Source of the DNA: Bacteroidales bacterium | GTDB taxonomy: Bacteria > Bacteroidota > Bacteroidia > Bacteroidales > VadinHA17 | Reading direction: 5' to 3' | Length of the DNA: 64,000 nucleotides | Assembly: GCA_021371855.1 (NCBI GenBank) | Contig: JAJFVL010000029.1 | Coordinates: 237,892-301,891, forward strand | Shown here: piece by piece, positions 7,963 through 17,270 of the stretch | How positions within the stretch are numbered: position 1 is the first letter of the stretch | Layout of the letters: the number at the start of each line of letters is the position of its first letter | Position numbers and translations under genes: made by a program | Notes under the pieces: model-generated | Databases searched by the model: none | Seen by the model: the letters and a program-made list of their open reading frames with translations, nothing else | Told to the model about the DNA's origin: nothing

Positions 7963-10962
7963 ATGACTACGTCTGACGAAATATTGGATCTGCAAAAATA
8001 TGACTTTACCGACACATCATTCAACCTTCTGATGCAGAAGCGAATACATCGTGTACTCATTATCTGCAGTAATTATGATAATTACATGCTTGAAGAAGAT
8101 GGCCGAATTGATGAGCAGATATTTAATGAATATGCTTCTCTTAACCTGACATATCCTCCGACATTTGTCCAGACCGATAATGCTGACGATGCTCTCAAAA
8201 TATTGCAGGATGGGAATATTGATCTTGTCATTTCAATGCTGAGCCTTAAGGGTACGGATGTTTTCGGCCTTGCAAAAAAGATCAAGTCGAAATATGAAAA
8301 TATCCCCATAGTGGTGCTTACTTATTTTTCACGTGAAGTGTCTCTCCGTCTTGAAGGGGAGGATCTCAGTGCTATTGATTATGTTTTCTGCTGGCTTGGT
8401 GATGCATCTCTTATTCTGGCAATAATTAAGTTGATTGAAGATAAGATGAATGCTGAAAATGATATTGAAAATGTCGGCGTTCAGGCAATTATCCTGGTTG
8501 AAAACTCAATAAGATATATCTCTTCATACCTTCCGCATATTTACAGGATTGTGCTTTTGCAATCACTTGATTTTCAGCGTGAAGCATTGAATGAGCATCA
8601 AAGGACTCTTAAAATGAGGGGACGGCCCAAAATACTTCTTGCAAACAATTTCAATGATGCTGTCAACCTGTATAAAAAATATAAGAATAATGTTCTGGGA
8701 GTAATTTCTGATATCAGCTATAAAAGAGATAATGAACAGGACGAAAATGCGGGTATAGAATTATGCAAACTGGTAATGGCCGATGATGACCAGGTCCCCT
8801 TCCTCTTACAGTCATCGAGTATTGAACATAAGAAGATAGCAGAAGAGCTTGGAGCAGGGTTTATTAATAAATACTCAAAATCATTGTCACTTGAATTAAG
8901 GAACTTCATTATTCAGCACCTTGCATTTGGACCTTTTGTATTCAGGAACCCTGATACCCTTGAGCCTATTGCCACTGCTACCGATTTGCAGAGCCTTCAA
9001 CAGAAATTACTCACTATCCCCGACAGTACACTTAGATTCCATGCCAGGAGGAATCATTTCTCAAAATGGTTAAATGCAAGAGCGTTATTCCCTGTCGCCC
9101 AGATGTTTAAATACATAAGGGAAGAGGATTTTAATACTATGGATGAGTTACGGAAGTTTCTTTATGTAGCAATATCGAGCTTCCGCTTCGGAAAAGGCAG
9201 GGGAGTTATAGCGAAGTTTGATAAGACTAGTTTTGATGAATACCAGATATTTTCCCGCATTGGGGATGGCTCGATCGGAGGGAAAGCCAGGGGACTTGCC
9301 TTTATAAACAGGATAATAAAAAACAATAAATTATTCAATAAGTTTCCTGGTGTGCTTATCACTATCCCGAGAACCGTTGTGTTAAGTACCGACATCTTTG
9401 ATGATTTCATGGATCACAACAATCTCTATTCCGTGGCACTGTCTGATCTCTCGGATGATGAGATTCTCAACAGGTTTATCAATGCTGAACTACCTGGTCA
9501 TGTTTATCAGGATTTATATGCATTTCTGGCTGTTTCAAAAAATTTCCCGATTGCCATCCGTTCTTCCAGTAAGCTTGAAGATTCCCATTATCAGCCATTT
9601 GCTGGTATTTATTCGACTTATATGATACCCAGGATTTCGGATAATAAGATGATGATTAAAATGTTATCCGATGCGATAAAAGAAGTTTATGCTTCAGTTT
9701 ATTACAAGGCGAGCAAGGCATACATGACTGCTACTGCCAATGTTATTGATGAGGAGAGGATGGGTATTATTCTCCAGGAGGTATGCGGAAACTCTCATGG
9801 TGGAATCTATTATCCGACATTGTCAGGTGTTGCACGATCTATAAATTACTATCCGATCGGCTCAGAGAAAGCTGAAGATGGGATTGTGAATGTTGCTTTT
9901 GGCCTTGGAAAACTGATAGTTGAAGGAGGAATATCTCTCAGGTTTTCACCCAAGTATCCAAAAAAAATTCTTCAGCTTTCATCGCCCAACGAAGCAATAA
10001 GGGATACTCAAAAAGTGTTTTGTGCACTCGATCTTAATTATAATAGTTTTGTTCCTTCAACTGATGATGGCGTGAATATCCTTAAGATTGATATTAAAGA
10101 TGCGAATAATGAAACTGCAATGAAATATGTTGCATCAACATACGACAGGAATAATAATATGCTACGTGATGGAATAATTTATCAGGGGCAGCGGATAATT
10201 ACCTTTTCAAATATATTGCAAAATAAGACGTTCCCTTTGGCTGAAATTGTAAGTACTCTTCTTGAGATTGGACAGAAGGAAATGAACAATCCGGTTGAAA
10301 TGGAATTTGCTGCAAACCTTGAAACACCGGCCGGTACTCCGAAAATTTTCAACTTTCTGCAGATAAGACCTATAGTACATTCAGAGGAGGCACATAGTAT
10401 CAATCTCGATCATATTAAAACAGAACAGTCAATTATCTATTCCGAGTCAGCTCTCGGAAATGGTGTCTTTAAAGGTATTCATGACCTTGTTTATGTGAAA
10501 CCGGAATCTTTTAATGCAGCAAATAATAAAAATGTGGCAACTGAGATTGAGAAGATAAACGCATTGTTCCTGAAAGGGGGAATCGGATATGTTCTTATCG
10601 GCCCCGGACGATGGGGATCGGCTGACCCATGGCTTGGGATCCCGGTTAAATGGCCACAGATATCGGCAGCCAGAATTATCATTGAATCGGGATTAAAGAA
10701 CTACAGGATAGATCCAAGCCAGGGAACTCATTTCTTCCAGAATCTCACCTCATTCAGGGTAGGATATTTTACAATTAATCCTTATATTAAAGAGGGTTAT
10801 TATGATGTTGAATATCTTAATAAACTTGAAGCTATATACGAAGATAATTTTATAAGACACATCAGGTTTGAGAATCCCCTCGAGGTAATGATTGATGGAA
10901 AGAAACATAAGGGGGTGATCATGAAACCAGCCTTGAGTGCTTCAGACAATAAGAATTATTAA
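7963..10962 (+). CDS. Receiver-domain protein with PPDK-type ATP-grasp domain (paralogue 2)
   Basis: A 999-residue paralogue of the preceding protein without its N-terminal GAF-like part. First receiver-like domain (about 25-165) has a replaced phosphoacceptor (DLVISMLS). The second (about 175-315) keeps an aspartate D250 (VISDISY), a serine in LLQSSS and a lysine in FINKYS, but one residue of the acidic pair is changed (VENS). The ATP-grasp part has SIGGKARGL, RSSS from R533, MGIILQEVCG and FLQIRPI. The C-terminal part has LIGPGRWGS (G880-S886) and SQGTHFFQN. Phospho-histidine and PEP/pyruvate domains are missing here too. Translation is probably coupled to paralogue 1 and possibly to osmC 24 bases downstream. 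Role inferred only as a signal-responsive nucleotide-dependent enzyme. Confidence 0.8.
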   Translation: MTTSDEILDLQKYDFTDTSFNLLMQKRIHRVLIICSNYDNYMLEEDGRIDEQIFNEYASLNLTYPPTFVQTDNADDALKILQDGNIDLVISMLSLKGTDVFGLAKKIKSKYENIPIVVLTYFSREVSLRLEGEDLSAIDYVFCWLGDASLILAIIKLIEDKMNAENDIENVGVQAIILVENSIRYISSYLPHIYRIVLLQSLDFQREALNEHQRTLKMRGRPKILLANNFNDAVNLYKKYKNNVLGVISDISYKRDNEQDENAGIELCKLVMADDDQVPFLLQSSSIEHKKIAEELGAGFINKYSKSLSLELRNFIIQHLAFGPFVFRNPDTLEPIATATDLQSLQQKLLTIPDSTLRFHARRNHFSKWLNARALFPVAQMFKYIREEDFNTMDELRKFLYVAISSFRFGKGRGVIAKFDKTSFDEYQIFSRIGDGSIGGKARGLAFINRIIKNNKLFNKFPGVLITIPRTVVLSTDIFDDFMDHNNLYSVALSDLSDDEILNRFINAELPGHVYQDLYAFLAVSKNFPIAIRSSSKLEDSHYQPFAGIYSTYMIPRISDNKMMIKMLSDAIKEVYASVYYKASKAYMTATANVIDEERMGIILQEVCGNSHGGIYYPTLSGVARSINYYPIGSEKAEDGIVNVAFGLGKLIVEGGISLRFSPKYPKKILQLSSPNEAIRDTQKVFCALDLNYNSFVPSTDDGVNILKIDIKDANNETAMKYVASTYDRNNNMLRDGIIYQGQRIITFSNILQNKTFPLAEIVSTLLEIGQKEMNNPVEMEFAANLETPAGTPKIFNFLQIRPIVHSEEAHSINLDHIKTEQSIIYSESALGNGVFKGIHDLVYVKPESFNAANNKNVATEIEKINALFLKGGIGYVLIGPGRWGSADPWLGIPVKWPQISAARIIIESGLKNYRIDPSQGTHFFQNLTSFRVGYFTINPYIKEGYYDVEYLNKLEAIYEDNFIRHIRFENPLEVMIDGKKHKGVIMKPALSASDNKNY

Positions 10963-10986
10963 CTCCTTAATAAACGATATAATACA

Positions 10987-11394
10987 ATGGAAACAGCAAG
11001 AACAAAATATATTGGTGATCTCAGGACTGAAATAGTTCACATCCATTCAGGTAGCCTGATAACGACTGATGCACCTGTCGATAATAAAGGAAAAGGTGAA
11101 TATTTTTCGCCAACCGATATGGTCTCTTCAGCACTTGGAAGCTGCATATTCACTATTATGGGTATTGCAGCGAGAGAAAATGGATTTTCTATAGATGGAA
11201 GCTCATGCAAGATCACTAAGATCATGACTGAAAACCCAAGGAAGATAGGGGAAATTAAAATTGAGTTCGATTTTACAGGGAACACTTATACAGATAAGCA
11301 GAAAAAAATTCTGGAATATTGCGTTAAAAACTGTCCTGTCTCACGATCGTTAAATGAGTCAGTATTTCAGAATGTTACCCTGAAGTTTAAATAA
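10987..11394 (+). CDS. OsmC/Ohr family peroxiredoxin-like protein
   Basis: A 135-residue OsmC-fold protein. Both redox cysteines of the family are present: C53 (ALGSCIF) and C116 (KNCPVSRSL). Known members reduce organic hydroperoxides with dithiol donors in the cytoplasm. The start at 10987 gives the usual length. It lies 24 bases after paralogue 2 and has no obvious promoter of its own, so it may share that transcript. OsmC and Ohr subtypes are not separable here; the YhfA/OsmC-like branch is likely from its small size. Confidence 0.88.
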   Translation: METARTKYIGDLRTEIVHIHSGSLITTDAPVDNKGKGEYFSPTDMVSSALGSCIFTIMGIAARENGFSIDGSSCKITKIMTENPRKIGEIKIEFDFTGNTYTDKQKKILEYCVKNCPVSRSLNESVFQNVTLKFK

Positions 11395-11603
11395 GGGACC
11401 AAAGATACGGGGGCGCAGAGTTCAGGGTACTTTTCTTGATTCAACTCCTGGTTTTGCTTCGCTGAAGCTACTCACAGCGCCGCCGGTAAGCCTTTGTCGG
11501 TCGATGGAAAGCGAAGTAGTGGAGTGGGGTGGGGTGGGTTAAAACCTTTATACTTTTACCGCTTCCACAGCCTTTCCTGCATCTACAGCTTCCGGAACCT
11601 TTC

Positions 11604-12485
11604 TCAGATGGTTGCTCCTTCAGTAATAATATCTTTATCTATCTTCTTTATCAGTCCCTGAAGCACACAGCCCGGACCTACCTCAGTGAATGAGGTTACA
11701 CCGTCCGAGATCATGTTTATTATGCTTTGTGTCCATAAAACAGGGGATGTCAGTTGTAACACAAGATTTGATTTTATAGTTTCTGGTTCTACAGATGGTC
11801 TGGCGCTGACATTTTGATAGACAGGGCATATCGGCTTCCTGAAAGTCGTGGTTTTTATTGCTTCTTCGAGTTCCAGACGGGCGGATTCCATAAGAGGTGA
11901 GTGAAAAGCCCCGCTGACTGACAGTTTAAGAGCTCTTTTTGCACCCTTCTCTTTCAACTGCTCAATAGCTTTATCAATCCCTTCATTTGAACCCGAGATG
12001 ACTATCTGTCCCGGACTGTTATAATTAGCAGGGACAACGATCTCATTAATGGAAGCACAAACCTCTTCGACAATCTTATCATCGAGACCAATAATAGCTG
12101 CCATTGTCGACGGAGTTTTTTCACAGGCTTTCTGCATTGCCATTGCTCTTTTTGAAACAAGTACAAGACCGTCTTCGAAAGAGAGAGCTTTATTTGCTAC
12201 AAGTGCCGAGAATTCTCCAAGTGAATGTCCTGCAACCATATCGGGCTTAAATGAATTTCCAAGAACAGCTGATAGAATCGTTGAATGAAGAAATATTGAA
12301 GGTTGAGTGACTTTAGTCTGTTTCAGATTTTCATCGGTTCCGGCAAACATCATATCTGTGATACTAAAACCAAGAATTGAGTTGGCTCTTTCGAACATCT
12401 CTTTTGCAATTGCAGATTTATCATAAAGATCTTTCCCCATTCCGATAAATTGTGCTCCCTGTCCGGGAAATACGTATGCCTTCAT
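11604..12485 (-). CDS. fabD: Malonyl-CoA:ACP transacylase
   Basis: Transfers malonyl from CoA to acyl carrier protein for fatty acid synthesis. Length of 293 residues is standard. The start MKAYVFPGQGAQ and nucleophile motif GHSLGE with S88 are clear, and the partner histidine lies in SGAFHSPLM. The protein ends near a conserved EVGPGCVLQGLIKK segment. It stands alone on the minus strand, 57 bases downstream of folE in transcription order, not in a fab cluster. Confidence 0.95.
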   Translation of the reverse strand: MKAYVFPGQGAQFIGMGKDLYDKSAIAKEMFERANSILGFSITDMMFAGTDENLKQTKVTQPSIFLHSTILSAVLGNSFKPDMVAGHSLGEFSALVANKALSFEDGLVLVSKRAMAMQKACEKTPSTMAAIIGLDDKIVEEVCASINEIVVPANYNSPGQIVISGSNEGIDKAIEQLKEKGAKRALKLSVSGAFHSPLMESARLELEEAIKTTTFRKPICPVYQNVSARPSVEPETIKSNLVLQLTSPVLWTQSIINMISDGVTSFTEVGPGCVLQGLIKKIDKDIITEGATI

Positions 12486-12542
12486 AATTTAGTTTTTAAT
12501 TTTAACTGGAATAATTAATAGATTAAAACATAAAATACGTTT

Positions 12543-13190
12543 TTAGTGCAGTCTTGATCCAATCAGATGAACGAATTCTTCACGCGTATTGAGGTGATCG
12601 AGGAATATACCTGTAAAAGCCGATGTGGTTGTTACCGAGTTTTGTTTCTGTATCCCCCTGATCTGCATGCACATGTGCTGAGCTTCAATTACAACCGCAA
12701 CTCCCAGGGGATGAAGGGTATCCTGGATGCAGTTTCTTATCTGGGTCGTAAGCCGTTCCTGTACCTGTAATCTTCTGGAATATGCATCAACAACACGGGC
12801 TATCTTGCTCAATCCGGTTATGTAGCCATCAGGAATATATGCAACATGAGCCTTTCCGAAAAAAGGGAGCATGTGGTGCTCGCACATCGAGTAAATATCA
12901 ATATCCTTTACAATAACCATCTGTTTATATTCCTCTTTAAACATTGCAGACCGGAGTATCTCTTCAGGATTAAGATTATATCCGCTTGTCAGATAAGTCA
13001 TGGCTTTGGATACTCTTAACGGGGTCCGCAAAAGCCCTTCTCTTTTCGGATCTTCACCCATTAGTTCCAGGATCCTGTGATATAATGATGCCATTTCCTC
13101 AATAGTGTCGGCATCCCATGTCTCAATTTTATTATATCCATCCGGCGTCATTCCCGATCCGTCGTTCACTTTCTCAATAGTCTTTGCCAT
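12543..13190 (-). CDS. folE: GTP cyclohydrolase I
   Basis: Makes 7,8-dihydroneopterin triphosphate from GTP, the first step to folate and to queuosine precursors. The 215-residue protein shows the zinc site cysteines and histidine in MCEHHMLPF and in [13 protein letters not shown], plus [20 protein letters not shown]. Its start overlaps the end of the PTPS-family gene by 17 bases, so the two are co-expressed and may feed one pterin or 7-deazaguanine route. Confidence 0.95.
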   Translation of the reverse strand: MAKTIEKVNDGSGMTPDGYNKIETWDADTIEEMASLYHRILELMGEDPKREGLLRTPLRVSKAMTYLTSGYNLNPEEILRSAMFKEEYKQMVIVKDIDIYSMCEHHMLPFFGKAHVAYIPDGYITGLSKIARVVDAYSRRLQVQERLTTQIRNCIQDTLHPLGVAVVIEAQHMCMQIRGIQKQNSVTTTSAFTGIFLDHLNTREEFVHLIGSRLH

Positions 13191-13593
13191 AATATTCTAC
13201 CGAATTATTTTCAGTCTCTTCAATCTTAACACAATGGAGACGTGCTCCTTCTTTCTCAATAGAAGGTTCGAGTTCATTCCATATTGCAACAGCCAGATTT
13301 TCAGTTGTGGCAATCCATCCTTTCATGAAATCAACTTCAAGATTAATATTCTTATGATCGATATTATTAATAATTTTATCGGAAATTATCTGCTTAAGAG
13401 TATTGATATTCATTACAAAACCATGATCACTTGAAGGTTCCCCTTTAACCGTGACCCATAAAACATAGTTATGACCATGCCAGTTAGGATTGGAGCATTT
13501 TCCAAATACTCTTAAGTTAATTTCGTCGGACCAATCCTGCCTGAACATCCTGTGTGCAGCACAGAATCTTTCCCTACGTGTCAGATAAATCAT
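13174..13593 (-). CDS. queD: 6-pyruvoyl-tetrahydropterin synthase / 6-carboxytetrahydropterin synthase family protein
   Basis: Acts on dihydroneopterin triphosphate, the product of the overlapping folE. I place the start at 13593 ([10 protein letters not shown]), which matches family N-termini; an ATG 33 bases upstream would add 11 residues. Zinc histidines are in AAHRMF and NWHGHNY; the catalytic cysteine is in [12 protein letters not shown]. That Cys-to-His spacing is the PTPS-like form rather than the classic E. coli QueD form. In bacteria such proteins usually serve queuosine synthesis, so queD is the likely but unproven name. Confidence 0.85.
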   Translation of the reverse strand: MIYLTRRERFCAAHRMFRQDWSDEINLRVFGKCSNPNWHGHNYVLWVTVKGEPSSDHGFVMNINTLKQIISDKIINNIDHKNINLEVDFMKGWIATTENLAVAIWNELEPSIEKEGARLHCVKIEETENNSVEYYGKDY

Positions 13594-13699
13594 TCTGCCA
13601 TCTATTTTTGTTACAATATTAACCAATAATTTTGATCTTTTAAATTCATAAAAGCAATATATTTACAACTAATCCGGCAAAATTTCTTCTTGTATAACT

Positions 13700-14380
13700 A
13701 TGTCATTTAAAATATTATACGTTACAGCCACATCTGTTGAAGCCGAAGCCCTGAGAAGGATCAAAGGCTTGATACCAGTTTCGGGCGGTTACAGGTCGGG
13801 AAATTGTGAGATAACCCTCCTCATTACCGGAGTAGGTTCTATCGCAACAGCCTGGGCCCTGAAACAATGGATCTCTGAAAATAAAAAACCCGATTTAGCC
13901 CTTAATGCAGGGATTGCCGGGAGTTATAATGACGAGTACCGGATAGGAGATGTGGTTATGCCTCTGTCTGATTGTTTTGCCGATGCCGGAATTGAAGACA
14001 ACGGTGCGTTTCTCACATTGAGTGAGGCCGGATTATGCGATGCTGATGAGTTCCCTTTCAGGAAAGGTCTTCTTTATTCAGATAACATGTTTAATGACCG
14101 GATGAAAAGCCTTATTAAACCTGTAAGGGCTGTTACAGTTAATACCGCTACAGGTTCTGCAGGTACCAGGGATAAATTATTAAAAAAATTTAATGCTGAC
14201 ATAGAGACAATGGAAGGAGCAACTTTTTTTTATATTTGTGCCAGGGAAAATATCCCTTTTCTGGCTCTCAGGGCTATATCAAACAAGGTTGAACTTCGCG
14301 ATAGAAGTAAATGGAACATATCTCTTGCCATTGATAACCTGTCAGAAAAGCTTAATGAAATTATATTAATTCCTAAATGA
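13700..14380 (+). CDS. mqnB: Futalosine hydrolase
   Basis: Cleaves hypoxanthine from futalosine in the alternative menaquinone pathway. The 226-residue protein is of the nucleoside phosphorylase-like fold: ITGVGSIATAW, LNAGIAGSY and the purine-binding METMEGATFFYIC-like segment (residues about 172-184) are visible. The neighbour mqnD, 4 bases downstream, is the next-but-one enzyme of the same route, which makes the assignment firm over related MTA/SAH nucleosidases. Confidence 0.93.
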   Translation: MSFKILYVTATSVEAEALRRIKGLIPVSGGYRSGNCEITLLITGVGSIATAWALKQWISENKKPDLALNAGIAGSYNDEYRIGDVVMPLSDCFADAGIEDNGAFLTLSEAGLCDADEFPFRKGLLYSDNMFNDRMKSLIKPVRAVTVNTATGSAGTRDKLLKKFNADIETMEGATFFYICARENIPFLALRAISNKVELRDRSKWNISLAIDNLSEKLNEIILIPK

Positions 14381-14384
14381 AAAG

Positions 14385-15221
14385 ATGAAATTAACATTGG
14401 GTTTTTCGCCATGCCCGAATGACACATTTATTTTTGACGCGATGGTTCATGGCAGGATTGATACGGAAGGACTGGAATTTGATTATTTTCTTGCTGATGT
14501 TGAACAACTGAACCGTAAGGCTCTGGCTTCAGATATTGATATAACGAAAATGAGTATTCATGCCTATGCATATGCGGCACAGAATTATCAGATACTTGAT
14601 TCGGGAAGTGCTCTGGGATACAGAAATGGTCCATTACTGATAAGCAAGCGAAAAATAAGCCCAAATGAACTGATAGATGCCAGAATTGCAATACCTGGTA
14701 AATATACAACAGCAAATCTCCTGTTCAGTATTGCATGGCCTGAAGCAAAAAATAAAACAGAATACCTGTTTTCTGATATTGAAAGAGCTCTGCTTGACGA
14801 TGAGACAGATGCCGGACTGATAATTCATGAAACAAGGTTTACCTATCAAAAAAATGGACTTCAAAAAATAGCGGATATGGGAGAGTACTGGGAACAACTT
14901 ACAGGGTTGCCAATACCTCTTGGAACAATAGTCATTAACAGGAATATTCCTGAAGAAATTGCATTAAAAGTTAATAGGGTACTGCAAAGGAGTCTCGAAT
15001 ATGCTTTTACTGATTCATTGGCTTCGTACGACTTTGTTGCCAGCAATGCAAAGGAGATGGATAGCACAGTTATGAACAATCATATAAAGCTTTTCGTAAC
15101 CGAGTATTCTGTTAGCCTTGGGAAAAATGGGAAGAAAGCCATACATGAGATGTTCAGAATTGCCTGTGAAAAGGGAATTATCCCTCCTTTACCTGAGAGG
15201 ATTTTTCTTACAAAGGATTGA
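14385..15221 (+). CDS. mqnD: 1,4-dihydroxy-6-naphthoate synthase
   Basis: Converts cyclic dehypoxanthine futalosine to 1,4-dihydroxy-6-naphthoate in menaquinone synthesis. The 278-residue periplasmic-binding-protein-like fold starts with LGFSPCPNDTFIF and contains DITKMSIHAYAY and GLPIPLGTIVINR, all typical of MqnD. Co-transcribed with mqnB. The other pathway genes (mqnA, mqnC, mqnE) are not in the window. Confidence 0.95.
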   Translation: MKLTLGFSPCPNDTFIFDAMVHGRIDTEGLEFDYFLADVEQLNRKALASDIDITKMSIHAYAYAAQNYQILDSGSALGYRNGPLLISKRKISPNELIDARIAIPGKYTTANLLFSIAWPEAKNKTEYLFSDIERALLDDETDAGLIIHETRFTYQKNGLQKIADMGEYWEQLTGLPIPLGTIVINRNIPEEIALKVNRVLQRSLEYAFTDSLASYDFVASNAKEMDSTVMNNHIKLFVTEYSVSLGKNGKKAIHEMFRIACEKGIIPPLPERIFLTKD

Positions 15222-15309
15222 TCAGTCTCATGATTAAAATGCCTATTTTTGAACAAAGACGGTAGTTATTTGTTTAAACATTAACTATTAATCCAAAAAT
15301 ATATAAATC

Positions 15310-15885
15310 ATGGCATTCGAACTACCAAAACTTCCGTACAAGCTGAACGCACTTGTCCCACATATAAGTGAAGAAACGCTTGATTACCACTATGGTAAAC
15401 ATCATCAGACTTATGTCAACAATCTGAATGGTCTTATCCCGGGTACCGAGTTTGAAAAGGCTGACCTTGAATCTATAATTAAGAAAGCTGAAGGCGGTAT
15501 TTTCAATAATGCTGCCCAGGTATGGAATCATACCTTCTATTTTGAATCATTTTTACCTGGCGGAAGAAAGTTACCTGAAGGAATTTTTGCCGATTCAATT
15601 AATGCTTCTTTCGGTTCCTTCGATGTTTTTAAGGAGCAATTCAGTAAGGCTGCTGCTACTCTGTTCGGCGCAGGTTGGGCATGGCTGGTAAAAAAAGAAG
15701 ATGGAACATTACAGATCATCCAGGAATCAAATGCAGGTAATCCTATCCGTAAAGGATTAAAGCCACTCATGACATGTGATGTCTGGGAACATGCATATTA
15801 TATTGATTACAGGAATAAACGACCTGATTATATAAAGTCATTCTGGGAGATCCTGAACTGGGATCTTATAGCGAACAGGTATTAA
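15310..15885 (+). CDS. sodB: Superoxide dismutase, iron (or cambialistic) type
   Basis: Disproportionates superoxide. The 191-residue protein has the metal ligands H27, H74 (QVWNHTFY), D157 and H161 (DVWEHAYY). Q70 in AAQVWNH is the glutamine position typical of iron-type rather than manganese-type enzymes, although Bacteroidetes enzymes are often cambialistic. Preceded by an 88-base gap with its own likely promoter. No signal peptide. Confidence 0.95.
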   Translation: MAFELPKLPYKLNALVPHISEETLDYHYGKHHQTYVNNLNGLIPGTEFEKADLESIIKKAEGGIFNNAAQVWNHTFYFESFLPGGRKLPEGIFADSINASFGSFDVFKEQFSKAAATLFGAGWAWLVKKEDGTLQIIQESNAGNPIRKGLKPLMTCDVWEHAYYIDYRNKRPDYIKSFWEILNWDLIANRY

Positions 15886-15934
15886 CGGTTTTCATTATAT
15901 TGAATCAGAATCCTGCTGAGATTTCCTTTTTTAC

Positions 15935-15942
15935 TAATTTTG
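15935..15942 (+). promoter_or_regulatory. -7 promoter element upstream of the nitroreductase gene
   Basis: TAATTTTG matches TAnnTTTG and sits 23 bases before the ATG at 15965, giving a very short leader. No good -33 element is seen. Confidence 0.4.
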
Positions 15943-15964
15943 TATATATATAAAATAGCTGAAA

Positions 15965-16537
15965 ATGGAACTTAAAAGCCTGATTTTAAAAAACCGCTCG
16001 TACCGTCGGTTCGATGAATTGCATCATGTTGATTTACAGATTCTTGAAAATCTCATTGATCTTGCAAGGCTGTCAGCATCAGGTGCAAACAGGCAACCTT
16101 TGAAGTATTTGATTTATAACACTCCGGAAGATTGTAAAAGGATTTTCCCTTCGCTTATCTGGGCAGCTTACCTTAAGGATTGGGAAGGTCCTGCTGAGGG
16201 AGAAAGACCATCGGGATATATTATTATACTGGGCGACAGAACAATTACAGAGACATTCGGTGTAGATCATGGGATTGCAGCTCAAAGTATTATGCTTGGT
16301 GCTGCTGAAGCTGGGCTGGGAGGATGTATGATAGCATCTGTAAAACGTGAAAAGCTGCGGAACGAACTTTCAATCCCTGAGAAGTATGATATATTATTAA
16401 TTCTGGCGCTGGGTAAACCTGTGGAGAAAGTTAAGATAGATGATATTAAAGATGGAGATGTGAAGTACTGGCGGGATAATGAAAATATACATCATGTACC
16501 GAAAAGGAACTTAAATGAACTGATAATTAAGTTATAA
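15965..16537 (+). CDS. Nitroreductase family flavoprotein
   Basis: A 190-residue FMN-binding nitroreductase-fold protein. The N-terminal RSYRRFDE segment and ARLSASGANRQP (about 38-49) are FMN-phosphate binding elements; GIAAQSIMLGAAEAGLGGCMI is the conserved central helix region. Known relatives reduce nitroaromatics, quinones or flavins with NAD(P)H; the substrate here cannot be told. It is followed after 7 bases by a secreted protein gene with which it may be co-transcribed. Confidence 0.88.
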   Translation: MELKSLILKNRSYRRFDELHHVDLQILENLIDLARLSASGANRQPLKYLIYNTPEDCKRIFPSLIWAAYLKDWEGPAEGERPSGYIIILGDRTITETFGVDHGIAAQSIMLGAAEAGLGGCMIASVKREKLRNELSIPEKYDILLILALGKPVEKVKIDDIKDGDVKYWRDNENIHHVPKRNLNELIIKL

Positions 16538-16544
16538 ACACATA

Positions 16545-17267
16545 ATGATGATAAAGCGAATTTCCCTGTTAATTTTATTAAGCTTTACGGTTCATTTTTG
16601 TTTTTGTCAGAAAAAAATGGATGCCGGAACCAAAATCACTTTTCGTGGTTTGGTGATGGATGCATCTACTCTTGCTCCTATTGCCAATTCACAAATAAGC
16701 ATAAACCGGCTTTTTTCTTTTATCAGTGGTAAAGATGGATCATTTTTGTTTTATGTTAATAAGAACGATACCGTCATTTTTCGTAGTCTTGGTTACAAGC
16801 CAGCAGTTTTTCTTGTAAGCGATACTTTGAAAGGCCGTGAATTCAATGCAGGGATTTACATGCACAGCGATACAGTATCAATAGGGGAGGTTGTGATAAT
16901 TCCCAGATTCACAAACCTTAGATCAGAAATTATGAATGCAGAAAGTAAAACACCTTCAACCTTTGATAATGCCAGGTATAATGTTGCGGTGTCAGGCTAT
17001 CAGGGACGAAATAGCCAGAATAGCCTTGGAACCCCTACTGATAACTACGCGTTATTGGTTCAAAAACAAAAGATCGATGCTTATGAAAGAGGAGGTATCC
17101 CTTCTGAAAAGATAGTCAGTATAAGTCCTTTATTATTGATCCCTGCAGCTTATCTGCTCCTTAAGGGATTACCCGGACAACCAGAACAGATGAACCCTCA
17201 TCTTACCAATCAGGAGGTAGATCAGATACATAAGAAATACATTGAAACTCAGAATCGGAAAAAGTAA
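16545..17267 (+). CDS. Secreted protein with carboxypeptidase-regulatory-like domain
   Basis: A 240-residue protein with a signal peptide (about 1-21, ending near FCFCQ). Residues about 32-110 form a CarboxypepD-regulatory-like beta-sandwich (GLVMDASTLAPIANSQI, then GSFLFYV and FRSLGYKP), the module common at the N-terminus of TonB receptors and on Bacteroidota surface proteins. The rest has no recognisable enzyme motif. It converges with proline dehydrogenase only 3 bases away. Function unknown; likely periplasmic or outer-membrane associated. Confidence 0.72.
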   Translation: MMIKRISLLILLSFTVHFCFCQKKMDAGTKITFRGLVMDASTLAPIANSQISINRLFSFISGKDGSFLFYVNKNDTVIFRSLGYKPAVFLVSDTLKGREFNAGIYMHSDTVSIGEVVIIPRFTNLRSEIMNAESKTPSTFDNARYNVAVSGYQGRNSQNSLGTPTDNYALLVQKQKIDAYERGGIPSEKIVSISPLLLIPAAYLLLKGLPGQPEQMNPHLTNQEVDQIHKKYIETQNRKK

Positions 17268-17270
17268 GAT

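Noticed and set aside
4507..10962. Naming both giants phosphoenolpyruvate synthase
   Set aside because: The phospho-histidine and PEP/pyruvate-binding domains are absent in both, so the reaction cannot be assumed.
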